64,000 bases of DNA from Pseudomonas sp. 10S4. Lineage in GTDB: Bacteria; Pseudomonadota; Gammaproteobacteria; Pseudomonadales; Pseudomonadaceae. The stretch lies in contig NZ_CP133774.1 of the NCBI RefSeq assembly GCF_034344865.1, positions 2,356,001-2,420,000 of the forward strand, read 5' to 3'. Positions 8,007 to 18,014 of the stretch are shown here, piece after piece; position 1 is the stretch's first letter; every line of letters begins with the position of its first letter. Below the pieces are notes generated by a model, which made no database searches, was not told the DNA's origin, and saw only the letters and a program-made list of their open reading frames with translations. A program made the translations under genes and the position numbers.

Positions 8007-9404
8007 TTAACGCAATGGAATGTCGATCGTCTGCAAAAGGTTGCCGTCCCGGTCGTGATAATTCACGCGTATTTCCTGCGCCTCAACCACCACATGCGCA
8101 AAATTGTCCTGGCTCACCACCTTACTCGTCAGTTCATGCCGATAGTCCCCAGCCGCCGTTTGCGCCAGTGGCTGATCGAGGATGAAGGTCGACTCGCTGG
8201 CATACGGCAGCAGCTTGCTGTTGCACAGGGGCGAAGAAACGATGGTGTGAATGTCGAAGTCGAGGTCTTCGCTGTGGGTCAGGCGGCTGGTCAGGGAACC
8301 ATGCACATCGCCGGAAACGAAAATGACGTTCTTGATGCGATGCGTACGAATAGTTTCCAGCAGTCGCAGGCGCTGTTCCGGGAAGGCCTTCCAGGCATCG
8401 TCGCCATGACTTTTGCGGTCGGGGTAGAACATCACGCTGGTGACCACAAACTTGACCCGCGCCGGGCTGTTGACCAGCCATTTAAGCAGGACCTGTTCCT
8501 GTTCTTCGTCGAGAATGCGCCGATCATCGGCGGACAGCGTGCGGCGGGTGCGGCTGTCGGTGACAAACCATTCGATATCACCTTCGCTTAGTGGGTACCA
8601 GTAATGTTCCAGCCTGGAACGATTCACTAGCCCATTGTCATAAAGCTCATGAGCCGGACTATGGCTCGCCTGATATAACTCATAAGCGTTCATGGCGTTG
8701 CGATACAACTCATCGTCGGACTTGCTGGCATTGGCTGGCCAGTTATCTTCTATTTCATGGTCGTCGAGAATCATGTAGGTCGGTGTGCCAGCCATCAACT
8801 TGCAGATATTGGGTTGGGAAAATGCCGCTCGGTATTTGCTAAGGATTTCGTTGTATTCGCGGTCGGGGGCAATGATGTTCAGATCATCGACGTAGATCTG
8901 ATCCCCGGTCATCAACGTGGCGCTGATCGGCGGATCAGCCTGGTCCACCAGTTTCTTGATCGAGTCGAAAATACGATCGCCTCGCAGTGGGGATGATGGT
9001 TTGCCCGCGGTCATCCGCAGGTAACGGCAAGAGCCGATGATATAGGCGCGAGGCCGCGTGACCTTGCTGGACTGGGTGCGAAAACGATAGATCTCTCGCG
9101 GCCATTGCAGCGGTAGCTCCTGCACCGTTTCCACGGTGTGCACCGGGCTCATGGGGCTGATCCAGCCTGCCTGGTATTCGTACGCGGTATCTTCGCTCAG
9201 GTCATTTAACGCAATGACGTCGGACATGTCCCGCAAGGTCGAAAGTTTAGTAAACAGGCCTTTAGTCCAGCGTTCATCGCCCACTGGCCGATAACGGATG
9301 CCGGCAAATACCAGTGCGTCATCCTGAGTTTCACCGCGTAAGAAAATTCGTGCGTGGTTAGTTGTAGTGTGGCCAATAATCGGGCCGACAGTCGGTTTGA
9401 ACAT
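8007..9404 (-). CDS. PhoD-like alkaline phosphatase family metallophosphoesterase
   Basis: 465 residues. Metallophosphoesterase of the PhoD family, which cleaves phosphate mono- and diesters. An N-terminal beta-rich domain (~1-110, GPIIGHTTTNHARIFLRGE) precedes the catalytic domain. Metal-ligand motifs: GSCRYLR (~125), MTGDQIYVDD (~167-176), ILDDHEIEDNW (~217-227) and FVSGDVHGS (~365). There is no Tat or Sec signal at the N-terminus, unlike secreted PhoD enzymes, so it may act in the cytoplasm. The ATG at 9404 follows a weak site. Substrate unknown. Confidence 0.85.
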   Translation of the reverse strand: MFKPTVGPIIGHTTTNHARIFLRGETQDDALVFAGIRYRPVGDERWTKGLFTKLSTLRDMSDVIALNDLSEDTAYEYQAGWISPMSPVHTVETVQELPLQWPREIYRFRTQSSKVTRPRAYIIGSCRYLRMTAGKPSSPLRGDRIFDSIKKLVDQADPPISATLMTGDQIYVDDLNIIAPDREYNEILSKYRAAFSQPNICKLMAGTPTYMILDDHEIEDNWPANASKSDDELYRNAMNAYELYQASHSPAHELYDNGLVNRSRLEHYWYPLSEGDIEWFVTDSRTRRTLSADDRRILDEEQEQVLLKWLVNSPARVKFVVTSVMFYPDRKSHGDDAWKAFPEQRLRLLETIRTHRIKNVIFVSGDVHGSLTSRLTHSEDLDFDIHTIVSSPLCNSKLLPYASESTFILDQPLAQTAAGDYRHELTSKVVSQDNFAHVVVEAQEIRVNYHDRDGNLLQTIDIPLR

Positions 9405-9581
9405 GTTCGAATCCGTTCGAAGTAATGCTAACTAAGCTATTAAGGGTGTCAAAGTCCGTGTTGAACTTTATGGGACTAAGCCTAGTTATTGGCTCGCAAA
9501 AAATATCGAGCCGAAGTGGACTCAAGTTGTGGGCGAAGTAAGCCGCAGATGTAGGAAGTTGCCAGGTACTTTCTTTCAGGC

Positions 9582-9608
9582 AAAAAAAGCCCCGCCAAAT
9601 TGGCGGGG
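9582..9608 (-). terminator. Rho-independent terminator after aceF
   Basis: Read on the minus strand: CCCCGCC-AATTT-GGCGGGG followed by CTTTTTTT. A strong GC stem with a T7 tract, 74 nt after the aceF stop. It separates aceEF from the downstream phosphatase gene. The remainder of the 9405-9681 gap shows nothing else I can support. Confidence 0.9.
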
Positions 9609-9681
9609 TTGAGGTACGAGCGTGGCGCTCGGAAATCGTGGAACGCGACAGGCCCTCCGGTGAAGGAGGGCGTGTCAGGTG

Positions 9682-11649
9682 TTACAGCAAGATGGTGCGG
9701 ATGTCCGCCAGCAGGTCGCTCAGACGCTTGGTGAAGCGTGCAGCAGCGGCGCCGTTGATCACACGGTGATCGTAGGACAACGACAGCGGCAGCATCAGCT
9801 TCGGCTGGAAGGCTTTGCCGTCCCAGACTGGCTGGATGGTTGCCTTGGAAACACCGAGGATCGCCACTTCCGGCGCGTTGACGATCGGCGTGAAGCCGGT
9901 GCCGCCAATGTGGCCGAGGCTGGAAATGGTGAAGCAGGCGCCTTGCATGTCGTCAGCGGTAAGCTTTTTGTCGCGGGCTTTGGCGGCCAGCACAGCCGCC
10001 TCAGCCGCAAGCTGCAGAAGGCTTTTCTGGTCGACGTTCTTGATGACCGGTACCAGAAGGCCATCCGGGGTGTCGACCGCGAAGCCGATGTTTACGTACT
10101 TCTTGCGGATGATCGCCTTGCCGCTAGGTGCCAGCGAACTGTTGAAGTCCGGCAGTTCCTTGAGCAGGTGCGCACACGACTTGAGCAGCAGCGGCAGGAT
10201 GGTCAGCTTGACGCCAGCCTTCTCTGCAACGGCTTTCTGCGCGATGCGGAACGCTTCCAAGTCGGTGATATCAGCCGAATCGAACTGAGTCACGTGCGGG
10301 ATGTTCAACCAGCTGCGGTGCAGGCTCGACGCGCCGATTTGCATCAGGCGAGTCATCGGCACTTCTTCGATTTCACCGAAGCGGCTGAAGTCCACGACCG
10401 GAATCGGCGGGATGCCCGCGCCGCCGGTTGCGCCAGCTGCGGCGGCCGGTGCTTCCTTGGCCTTCTGCATCATGGCTTTGACGTAAACCTGCACGTCTTC
10501 TTTCAGCACACGACCGTGCGGGCCGCTTGGGCTGACCGCGTTCAGTTCGACGCCGAATTCACGGGCCAGTTGGCGTACTGCCGGACCAGCGTGAACCTTG
10601 GCACCCGACTTGACCGGTGCAGCAGCAACCGGTGCGGCAGGCGCAGCAGCCGGAGCCGACGCCACAGGAGCAGCGGCAGCCGGAGCAGCAGCGGCTGGAG
10701 CCGGGGCAGCTGCCGGAGCAACGCCTTTGACTTTCAATTTCAGGATCAGGTCGCCGGTACCGACTTCGTCATCCAGCTTGATGGAAACGCTTTCCACCAC
10801 GCCAGCGGCAGGCGATGGAATTTCCATGCTCGCCTTGTCGGATTCCAGAGTGATCAGCGACTGGTCGGCGGTGACGGTGTCGCCAGCCTTGACCAGTACT
10901 TCGATGATCTTGGCCTTGCCCGACGAGCCGATGTCCGGGACATGAATGTCCTGAACGGTGTCGGCAACCGGTGCAGCAGGCGCGGCGGCTGGAGCAGCAG
11001 CGGCTGCCGGAGCAGGCGCAGCAGCTTGAGCTGGCGCGGCCGCAGCCGGTGCAGCAGCACCTGCCACTTTCAACGCCAGGATCAGGTCGCCGGTACCGAC
11101 ATCGTCGTTCAACTTGACGCTGATGCTTTCAACCACGCCAGCGGCAGGCGATGGGATTTCCATGCTTGCCTTGTCGGATTCCAGAGTGATCAGCGACTGA
11201 TCAGCAGCGACGGTGTCGCCGACTTTGACCTGGATCTCGATGATCTGGGCCTTGCCCGACGAACCGATATCCGGCACGTGAATCTGCTGAGTGGTTGCAG
11301 CGGCTGGAGCAGCGGCCGGTGCAGCCGCTGCCGGAGCAGGTGCAGCAGCCGGTTTTGCTTCAGCTTTGGCGGCCGGCGCAGCGGCAGCGGTTGCCGCAGG
11401 GGCCGCAGCAGCGGCACCTTCGACTTCCAGCTCCAGCAGTTCGTCGCCTTCTTTCAGGCGATCGCCGATTTTTACTTTCAGGCTTTTGACGATGCCGGCC
11501 TTCGGGGCAGGAATCTCCATGCTCGCCTTGTCCGACTCAAGCGTCAGGATGCTCTGGTCGGCTTCGATACGGTCGCCGACCTTCACAAATAGTTCGATTA
11601 CTTCACCTTCACCGCTGCCGATGTCAGGTACTCGAATGAGTTCGCTCAC
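9682..11649 (-). CDS. aceF: Pyruvate dehydrogenase complex E2, dihydrolipoyl acetyltransferase
   Basis: Transfers acetyl groups from E1 to CoA and forms the core of the pyruvate dehydrogenase complex. The 655 residues contain three lipoyl domains (starting near 1, 120 and 237), each with the lipoylated lysine in LESDKASMEI. Long Ala/Pro linkers separate them. Then come a subunit-binding domain near 355-390 (AVRQLAREFGV, GPHGRVLKEDV) and the catalytic domain (~425-655) with the active-site LSYDHRVING. The usual DHRxxDG reads DHRVING, as in other AceF proteins of the genus. The gene starts 12 nt after the aceE stop and is co-transcribed with it. Confidence 0.96.
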   Translation of the reverse strand: MSELIRVPDIGSGEGEVIELFVKVGDRIEADQSILTLESDKASMEIPAPKAGIVKSLKVKIGDRLKEGDELLELEVEGAAAAAPAATAAAAPAAKAEAKPAAAPAPAAAAPAAAPAAATTQQIHVPDIGSSGKAQIIEIQVKVGDTVAADQSLITLESDKASMEIPSPAAGVVESISVKLNDDVGTGDLILALKVAGAAAPAAAAPAQAAAPAPAAAAAPAAAPAAPVADTVQDIHVPDIGSSGKAKIIEVLVKAGDTVTADQSLITLESDKASMEIPSPAAGVVESVSIKLDDEVGTGDLILKLKVKGVAPAAAPAPAAAAPAAAAPVASAPAAAPAAPVAAAPVKSGAKVHAGPAVRQLAREFGVELNAVSPSGPHGRVLKEDVQVYVKAMMQKAKEAPAAAAGATGGAGIPPIPVVDFSRFGEIEEVPMTRLMQIGASSLHRSWLNIPHVTQFDSADITDLEAFRIAQKAVAEKAGVKLTILPLLLKSCAHLLKELPDFNSSLAPSGKAIIRKKYVNIGFAVDTPDGLLVPVIKNVDQKSLLQLAAEAAVLAAKARDKKLTADDMQGACFTISSLGHIGGTGFTPIVNAPEVAILGVSKATIQPVWDGKAFQPKLMLPLSLSYDHRVINGAAAARFTKRLSDLLADIRTILL

Positions 11650-11660
11650 AGAATGTCTCC

Positions 11661-14317
11661 TCAGCAGTCCAGTGGGTTGCGTTTTTCCGGGTTGATACCG
11701 AACTTGACGATGGCTTCAGCCACCACCTTAGGTTCGATGTCACCACGGTCAGCCAAGGCTTCCAGGGCTGCCAACACCACGAAATGACGGTCGACTTCGA
11801 AGAAGTGACGCAGCTTCTTACGGCTGTCACTGCGGCCGAAACCATCGGTGCCCAGGACTTTGAATTCCTTGGACGGGACCCACTGACGAATTTGTTCAGC
11901 GAACAGTTTCATGTAGTCGGTAGAGGCAATGACCGGACCTTTACGGCCGTTCAGGCATTCTTCGACGTAGCTCAGCTTAGGCTTCTGGCCCGGGTGCAGA
12001 CGGTTGGTGCGTTCTACGGCCAGGCCATCGCGACGCAGTTCGTTGAAGCTGGTAACGCTCCACACGTCAGCGCCGATGTTGAACTGTTCACGCAGGATCT
12101 TCGCCGCTTCACGGACTTCACGCAGGATGGTGCCGGAGCCCATCAGCTGAACGTGGTGCGCCGCTTCGCGGGTGTCTTCCTCGAGCAGGTACATGCCCTT
12201 GATGATGCCTTCCTCGACACCGGCCGGCATGGCTGGCTGCTGGTAGGACTCGTTCATCACGGTGATGTAGTAGAAAACGTCCTGCTGCTCTTCGGTCATC
12301 TTCTTCATGCCGTCCTGGATGATCACCGCCAGCTCATAGCCGTAGGTTGGATCAAAGGTGCGGCAGTTCGGGATGGTGCCGGCCAGGATGTGGCTGTGAC
12401 CATCTTCGTGTTGCAGGCCTTCGCCGTTCAGCGTGGTCCGGCCGGCGGTGCCGCCGATCAGGAAGCCACGGGTACGGCTGTCGCCAGCGGCCCAGGCGAG
12501 GTCGCCGATACGCTGGAAGCCGAACATCGAGTAGAAGATGTAGAACGGCAGCATTGGCTGGTTGTGGCTGGAGTACGAAGTACCGGCAGCGATGAAGGAG
12601 CTCATGGCGCCCGCTTCGTTGATGCCTTCTTCGAGGATCTGGCCCTTCTTGTCTTCGCGGTAGAACATCACCTGGTCTTTATCGACTGGCTCGTAGAGCT
12701 GGCCGACGGACGAGTAGATACCCAACTGACGGAACATGCCTTCCATACCGAAGGTACGGGCTTCGTCCGGGATGATCGGAACGATGCGCGGACCGATTTC
12801 CTTGTCCTTGACCAATTGCGCGAGGATCCGCACGAAAGCCATGGTGGTGGAAATTTCACGGTCGCCCGAGCCGTCAAGAATAGCCTTGAGGGTATCGAGT
12901 GACGGTGTCGGCACGCTGAAGCTCTCGGCGCGACGCTGTGGCACGAAACCGCCCAATGCAGTGCGGCGCTCGCTGAGGTAGCGGGCTTCGGCGCTGTTTG
13001 GTTCTGGTTTGAAGAAGGGCAGGTTTTCCAGCTCTTCGTCTTTGACCGGGATGTCGAAACGATCACGGAACAACTTCAGGCTGTCGACATCGACTTTCTT
13101 GGTGTTGTGCGCAGTGTTTTTCGCTTCGCCGGCACCGGTGCCATAACCTTTGATGGTCTTGGCCAGGATGACGGTCGGTTGTTCTTTGTGGTTGACCGCT
13201 TCGTGGTACGCCGCGTAGACCTTGCGGTAGTCGTGGCCGCCACGCTTGAGGTTCCAGATCTCGTCGTCGGTGTAGCCTTCGACGAGCTTCAGGGCGCGCG
13301 GGTTCTGGCGAGCCGAAGAAGTGTCTCGCGAACGTATGCGCCGCTCTCGGCCTTGTACGTCTGGTAGTCGCCGTCGGGGGTGACGTTCATCGAGGTTGAG
13401 CAGGGCGCCGTCGACGTCGCGGGACAGGAGGTCGTCCCACTCGCGGCCCCAGACGACTTTGATGACGTTCCAGCCGGCACCGCGGAAGAAGCTCTCGAGC
13501 TCCTGGATGATCTTTCCGTTTCCGCGGACGGGTCCATCGAGGCGCTGCAGGTTGCAGTTGATGATGAAGATCGAGGTTGTCGAGCTTCTCGCGGCCAGCC
13601 AGCGAGATCGCGCCCAGGGATTCCGGCCTCGTCGCACTCGCCGTCGCCCAGGAAGCACCAGACTTTTTGCTTGCCTTCAGGGATGAAGCCACGGGCTTCC
13701 AGGTACTTCATGAAGCGTGCCTGGTAGATTGCCTGGATCGGGCCCAGACCCATGGATACGGTCGGGAACTGCCAGAAGTCAGGCATCAGCCAAGGGTGCG
13801 GATAGGACGACAAGCCCTGACCGTCGACTTCCTGGCGGAAGTTGTTCATTTGTTCTTCGGTGATGCGACCTTCCATGAACGCACGGGCGTAAACGCCTGG
13901 CGAGGTGTGGCCCTGGAAGTAGATCAGGTCGCCGCCGTGTTCGTCGGTCGGGGCCTGGAAGAAGTAGTTGAAGCCGATGTCGTACAGGGTTGCACTGGAA
14001 GCGAAGCTGGAGATGTGACCGCCCAGGTCAGAATCTTTCAGGTTCGTGCGCATCACCATGGCCATCGCGTTCCAGCGTACCAACGAGCGAATGCGGCGTT
14101 CCATGAACAGGTCGCCAGGCATGCGTGCTTCGTGGGTAACTGGAATGGTGTTGCGGTATGGCGTGGTGATGGCGTAAGGCAGTTGCGAACCGCTACGGGT
14201 TGCCAATTCGCCCATACGGGTCATCAGATAGTGAGCGCGGTCTTCGCCTTCTTTGTCGAGAACCGATTCCAGGGCGTCCAGCCATTCCTGGGTTTCGACG
14301 GGATCGAGGTCTTGCAT
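11661..14317 (-). pseudogene. aceE: aceE: pyruvate dehydrogenase E1, with five single-base insertions as read
   Basis: Homodimeric thiamine-diphosphate E1, which decarboxylates pyruvate and acetylates E2. N-terminus MQDLDPVETQEWLDALESVL with a GGAG ribosome site. The ThDP motif begins at GDGECDE and continues in another frame (PESLGAISLAGREKLDN), then a third (IFIINCNLQRLDGP), with GGHDYRKVYAAYHEA further on. As read, the frame changes five times: extra bases near 13627, 13573, 13392, 13323 and 13307 (plus-strand numbering). Removing one base at each gives an unbroken protein of the normal ~880 residues. Loss of aceE would be costly, and five insertions in 320 bp look like sequencing error. 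All other motifs are intact. Confidence 0.92.
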
Positions 14318-14427
14318 GGCTTGCTCCAGGGCGGAAAGGCTTCCAGAATCGGTTGCCTGAGTTTGCGACTGGCCTTGTGGGCAGACGATATAAATTCTTG
14401 GATTGCCGAGAGGTTGTTCCGGCGGCG

Positions 14428-14442
14428 TGTAGTTTTACTACA
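14428..14442. promoter_or_regulatory. Operator-like palindrome upstream of aceE, site 1
   Basis: TGTAGT-TTT-ACTACA is a perfect 15-bp palindrome, 111 nt upstream of the aceE start. A second copy of the same core lies 39 nt further upstream. Paired sites in front of a metabolic operon suggest binding of a dimeric repressor, perhaps a GntR-family PdhR-type regulator (inference). Confidence 0.55.
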
Positions 14443-14479
14443 AATCAACGGGCATTTCAGCCTTTCGAATGTATAGACG

Positions 14480-14494
14480 AGTAGTAAAACTACA
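14480..14494. promoter_or_regulatory. Operator-like palindrome upstream of aceE, site 2
   Basis: A GTAGT-AAA-ACTAC core with a flanking A on its right side. It is the same sequence as site 1 read on the other strand, with centres about 52 bp (five helical turns) apart. Confidence 0.55.
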
Positions 14495-14541
14495 GATGAA
14501 TGGCTTGTGGCCTCCGGCTGCGTGGTGAGAATAATCGTTAA

Positions 14542-14560
14542 GGTTGGTCTTTTACCAACC
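14542..14560. promoter_or_regulatory. GGTTGGT inverted repeat between aceE and glnE
   Basis: GGTTGGT-CTTTT-ACCAACC is a perfect 7-bp inverted repeat with a 5-nt centre. It lies in the 383-bp gap between the divergent genes aceE and glnE. It resembles TTGGT/ACCAA operators of the PdhR/LldR type, though their spacing is usually shorter. No T tract follows, so a terminator is unlikely. Confidence 0.4.
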
Positions 14561-14700
14561 AGAAAAGGTGAAAGCTTGATGTTGGCTGCCAAAATAAAAG
14601 AAATTTCAGCTATTTCTAACCTTTGTTCGACAGTCGGTCACGTAGCGTGTTTTCAAGAATCACTACATGAGCCCCTTCACACGCCGATCAAGGATAGACC

Positions 14701-17640
14701 ATGACCCTGCCTTCGCTTGCCGAACTGCCCGCCATTCTTGAGCCATTGGTCACCCGTGCCGAACAGTCGTTCCGTGCGTCCGTCGCTTTATTAGAAGACG
14801 ATCATGGCCTGTCTGCCTGGACGCCTGAACGCTGGGCGCAATTGGCCCGCGTCGTCGGCGCCAGCGACTTCGTGATTGAACAGAGCATTCGTGACCCTTT
14901 GATGTTGCTGGCGCTGGTGCAGTCCGGCGAACTGGATCGCAGCTTCGCCCCCGGTGAGCTGTGCGCGCAGATCGCGGCGGCAGTGAATGCGGCGCAAACC
15001 GAAGACGAACTCGGCCGCGCCCTGCGCCGCCAGCGCACCCGCCAGCAAGTGCGCATCATCTGGCGCGACCTGACCCGCCAGGCCGATTTGATCCAGACCT
15101 GCCGCGACCTCTCGGACATGGCCGATGCGAGCATCGATCAGGCCTATCAGTGGTTGTACTCGCGGCATTGCCAGCAATTCGGCGTGCCCACCGGCCGGCG
15201 CAGTGGCGAGCCGCAGCACATGGTCATTCTCGGCATGGGCAAGCTCGGCGCGGTCGAGCTGAACCTCTCGTCAGACATCGACCTGATCTTCGCTTACCCC
15301 GAGGGCGGCGAAACCGTCGGGGTGAAGCGCTCGTTGGATAATCAGGAGTTTTTCATTCGCCTCGGTCAGCGGTTGATCAAGGCGCTGGACCCGATGACCG
15401 TTGACGGCTTCGTGTTCCGCGTCGACATGCGCCTGCGTCCTTACGGCTCGGCTGGCGCGTTGGTCTTGAGCTTCAACGCCCTCGAACAGTATTACCAGGA
15501 TCAGGGGCGTGACTGGGAACGCTACGCCATGATCAAGGCCCGCGTGGTGGCCGGAGATCAAGTGGCCGGCGCGCAGTTGCTCGACATGCTGCGACCGTTC
15601 GTTTACCGGCGTTACCTGGACTTCTCGGCCATCGAAGCGCTGCGCACCATGAAGCAGCTGATCCAGCAGGAAGTCCGGCGTAAGGGCATGGCCGACAACA
15701 TCAAACTCGGCTCCGGCGGCATCCGCGAAGTGGAATTTATCGCCCAGGCATTCCAGCTGATTCACGGCGGTCGCGACCTGAGCCTGCAACAACGTCCGCT
15801 ATTAAAAGTACTGAGCACGCTGGAAGGGCAGGGTTACCTGCCGGAACCTGTGATCAGTGAGTTGCGTAACGGCTACGAATTCTTGCGTTACACCGAACAC
15901 GCAATCCAGGCGATTGCCGACCGCCAGACCCAGATGCTGCCGGATGGCGCACAGGATCGGGCGCGGATCGCCTTCATGCTCGGCTTTGCCGATTGGCCGG
16001 CATTTCATGAGCGGCTGATGTATTGGCGTGGTCGGGTGGCGTGGCACTTCGCTCAGGTGATTGCCGATCCTGACGAAGAGGAAGGCGCTGAAGCCGAAGT
16101 GGTGGTCGGGGGTGAGTGGCTGCCGTTGTGGGAAGAGTCCCAGGACGAAGAGGCCGCTTGCCGGCAGTTGGAAGAGGGTGGTTTTGCCGATGCTTCCAAG
16201 GCTCTGAAAACCTTGGCCAGCCTGCGCAGCAGTCCGCAATTGCGGGCCATGCAGCGTTTGGGTCGCGAGCGCCTCGATGCCTTTATTCCGCGCTTGCTGG
16301 CCCAGGCCGTGGAGCACGCCAATCCTGATCTGGTGCTGGAGCGAGTGCTGCCACTGGTTGAGGCCGTGGCCCGGCGTTCGGCTTATTTAGTGTTGCTGAC
16401 GGAAAACCCCGGCGCCCTGCGTCGCTTGCTGACCTTGTGCGCTGCGAGCCCGTGGATTGCCGAGCAGATCACCCGCTTCCCGTTGTTGCTCGATGAATTG
16501 CTCAACGAAGGCCGACTGTTCAAGCCGCCGCTGGCACCGGAACTGGCCGCTGAATTGCGCGAGCGCCTGACGCGGATTCCCGAGGACGACCTCGAACAAC
16601 AAATGGAAGCCCTGCGCCATTTCAAACTGGCGCACCGCTTGCGGGTTGCGGCCTCGGAAATCGCCGGCAGCCTGCCGTTGATGAAGGTCAGCGATTACCT
16701 GACCTGGCTCGCCGAGGCGATCCTCGAACAAGTGCTGGCCCTGGCCTGGCGTCAAACGGTGGCCAAATACGGCACGCCGCTGCGTACCGACGGTACGTTG
16801 TGCGATCCCGGCTTCGTGATTGTCGGTTATGGGAAGGTCGGCGGCCTGGAATTTGGGCATGGTTCGGACCTGGACCTGGTGTTTATTCATGACGGCGATC
16901 CGCAAGCGGAAACCGACGGCGTGAAACCGATCGACGGTGCGCAATTCTTCACCCGGTTGGGGCAGCGGATCATTCACTTGCTGACGGCGCAGACCAACTC
17001 CGGTCAGTTGTATGAAGTCGACATGCGGCTGCGACCGTCCGGTGCATCCGGGTTGCTGGTGAGTTCCCTGGGGGCGTTTGCCCGCTACCAGGAAAACGAA
17101 GCCTGGACCTGGGAACATCAGGCGTTGGTGCGGGCGCGGGTGCTGGTGGGCAGTCAGGATGTCGGCCAGGCGTTCGAGAAGGTTCGCGCGGCGATTTTGG
17201 GCAAGGCCCGGGATTTGCCGACCTTGCGTCAGGAGGTCAGCGAGATGCGCGCCAAGATGCGCGATAACCTCGGCAGCAAGAGCACCGCCGCCGGTACCGC
17301 GGCAAATGCCTTCGAAGCCACGGCGCCGTTCGATCTCAAGCAGGACGCCGGAGGTATCGTCGATATTGAATTTATGGTGCAATACGCGACCCTGGCGTGG
17401 TCCGAACAGCACCCGTCATTGCTGCGCTGGACCGATAACATCCGCATTCTGGAAGGGTTGGAGCAGGAAGGGCTGATGCCCGCCGAAGACGCCAGCCTGC
17501 TGCGCGAGGCCTATAAAGCCTACCGCTCCGCCGCACACCGGCAGGCCTTGCAGAAGGACGCCGGGGTGATACCGGGCGATCAGTTCGTGGACGAACGGCG
17601 GCAGGTGTTGCGGATCTGGCGCGAGCTGGGGCTAAGCTGA
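14701..17640 (+). CDS. glnE: Bifunctional glutamine synthetase adenylyltransferase / adenylyl-removing enzyme
   Basis: 979 residues, full length. Adjusts nitrogen assimilation by adding AMP to glutamine synthetase or removing it, in response to PII state. It has two nucleotidyltransferase domains, each with a G.GK.G..E....SD.DL signature: near residue 178 (de-adenylylation half) and near residue 714 (adenylylation half). Both have a matching VDMRLRP motif downstream. The ATG directly follows a GGATAGACC stretch. Divergent from aceE. The 3' gap contains repeats and no clear terminator. Confidence 0.96.
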   Translation: MTLPSLAELPAILEPLVTRAEQSFRASVALLEDDHGLSAWTPERWAQLARVVGASDFVIEQSIRDPLMLLALVQSGELDRSFAPGELCAQIAAAVNAAQTEDELGRALRRQRTRQQVRIIWRDLTRQADLIQTCRDLSDMADASIDQAYQWLYSRHCQQFGVPTGRRSGEPQHMVILGMGKLGAVELNLSSDIDLIFAYPEGGETVGVKRSLDNQEFFIRLGQRLIKALDPMTVDGFVFRVDMRLRPYGSAGALVLSFNALEQYYQDQGRDWERYAMIKARVVAGDQVAGAQLLDMLRPFVYRRYLDFSAIEALRTMKQLIQQEVRRKGMADNIKLGSGGIREVEFIAQAFQLIHGGRDLSLQQRPLLKVLSTLEGQGYLPEPVISELRNGYEFLRYTEHAIQAIADRQTQMLPDGAQDRARIAFMLGFADWPAFHERLMYWRGRVAWHFAQVIADPDEEEGAEAEVVVGGEWLPLWEESQDEEAACRQLEEGGFADASKALKTLASLRSSPQLRAMQRLGRERLDAFIPRLLAQAVEHANPDLVLERVLPLVEAVARRSAYLVLLTENPGALRRLLTLCAASPWIAEQITRFPLLLDELLNEGRLFKPPLAPELAAELRERLTRIPEDDLEQQMEALRHFKLAHRLRVAASEIAGSLPLMKVSDYLTWLAEAILEQVLALAWRQTVAKYGTPLRTDGTLCDPGFVIVGYGKVGGLEFGHGSDLDLVFIHDGDPQAETDGVKPIDGAQFFTRLGQRIIHLLTAQTNSGQLYEVDMRLRPSGASGLLVSSLGAFARYQENEAWTWEHQALVRARVLVGSQDVGQAFEKVRAAILGKARDLPTLRQEVSEMRAKMRDNLGSKSTAAGTAANAFEATAPFDLKQDAGGIVDIEFMVQYATLAWSEQHPSLLRWTDNIRILEGLEQEGLMPAEDASLLREAYKAYRSAAHRQALQKDAGVIPGDQFVDERRQVLRIWRELGLS

Positions 17641-17670
17641 AACTCGGTAGTTGAAGCGGCGAGATTAAAA

Positions 17671-17898
17671 TGTGGGAGCGGGCTTGCTCGCGAAAGCGGA
17701 GTGTCAGTCACCACTGATGCTGGATGTGCTGGCCCTTTCGCGAGCAAGCCCGCTCCCACAGTAGATCTTCAGTGTTTGCTAGATTAATGCACCAATACCC
17801 CAAGTAGATCTGCGGTGTTTTGTAGATTGAAGCAGCTAAGCTGCACCGCACTGGATGTGCACCAATACCCAATGTGGGAGCGAGCCTGCTCGCGATAG
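17671..17898 (+). repeat. REPIN plus an extra REP arm between glnE and waaF
   Basis: A forward arm at 17671-17694 and an inverted arm at 17737-17760 form a REPIN. A third forward arm with a variant core (GTGGGAGCGAGCCTGCTCGCGA) is at 17873-17898. Between them a short direct repeat (GCACCAATACCCAA) occurs twice. The whole 374-bp gap holds nothing else recognisable except a likely leader for the LPS operon. Confidence 0.8.
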
Positions 17899-18014
17899 CG
17901 GAGTGACAGTCGACAGTCATGTTGAAGGTGATGACCCATCGCAAGCAGCCCTGTTCCCGCAGTGATTCTCGAGGCGGGGAGGCGTATGCCTCCCCGGTTC
18001 GTTTTGGAAACCAC

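Noticed and set aside
9679..11592. 637-codon open frame on the plus strand opposite aceF
   Set aside because: Low-complexity Ser/Arg-rich translation mirroring the Ala/Pro linkers of aceF; no start signal.
14542..14560. GGTTGGT inverted repeat as a terminator
   Set aside because: No T tract on either strand and it lies between two divergent starts.
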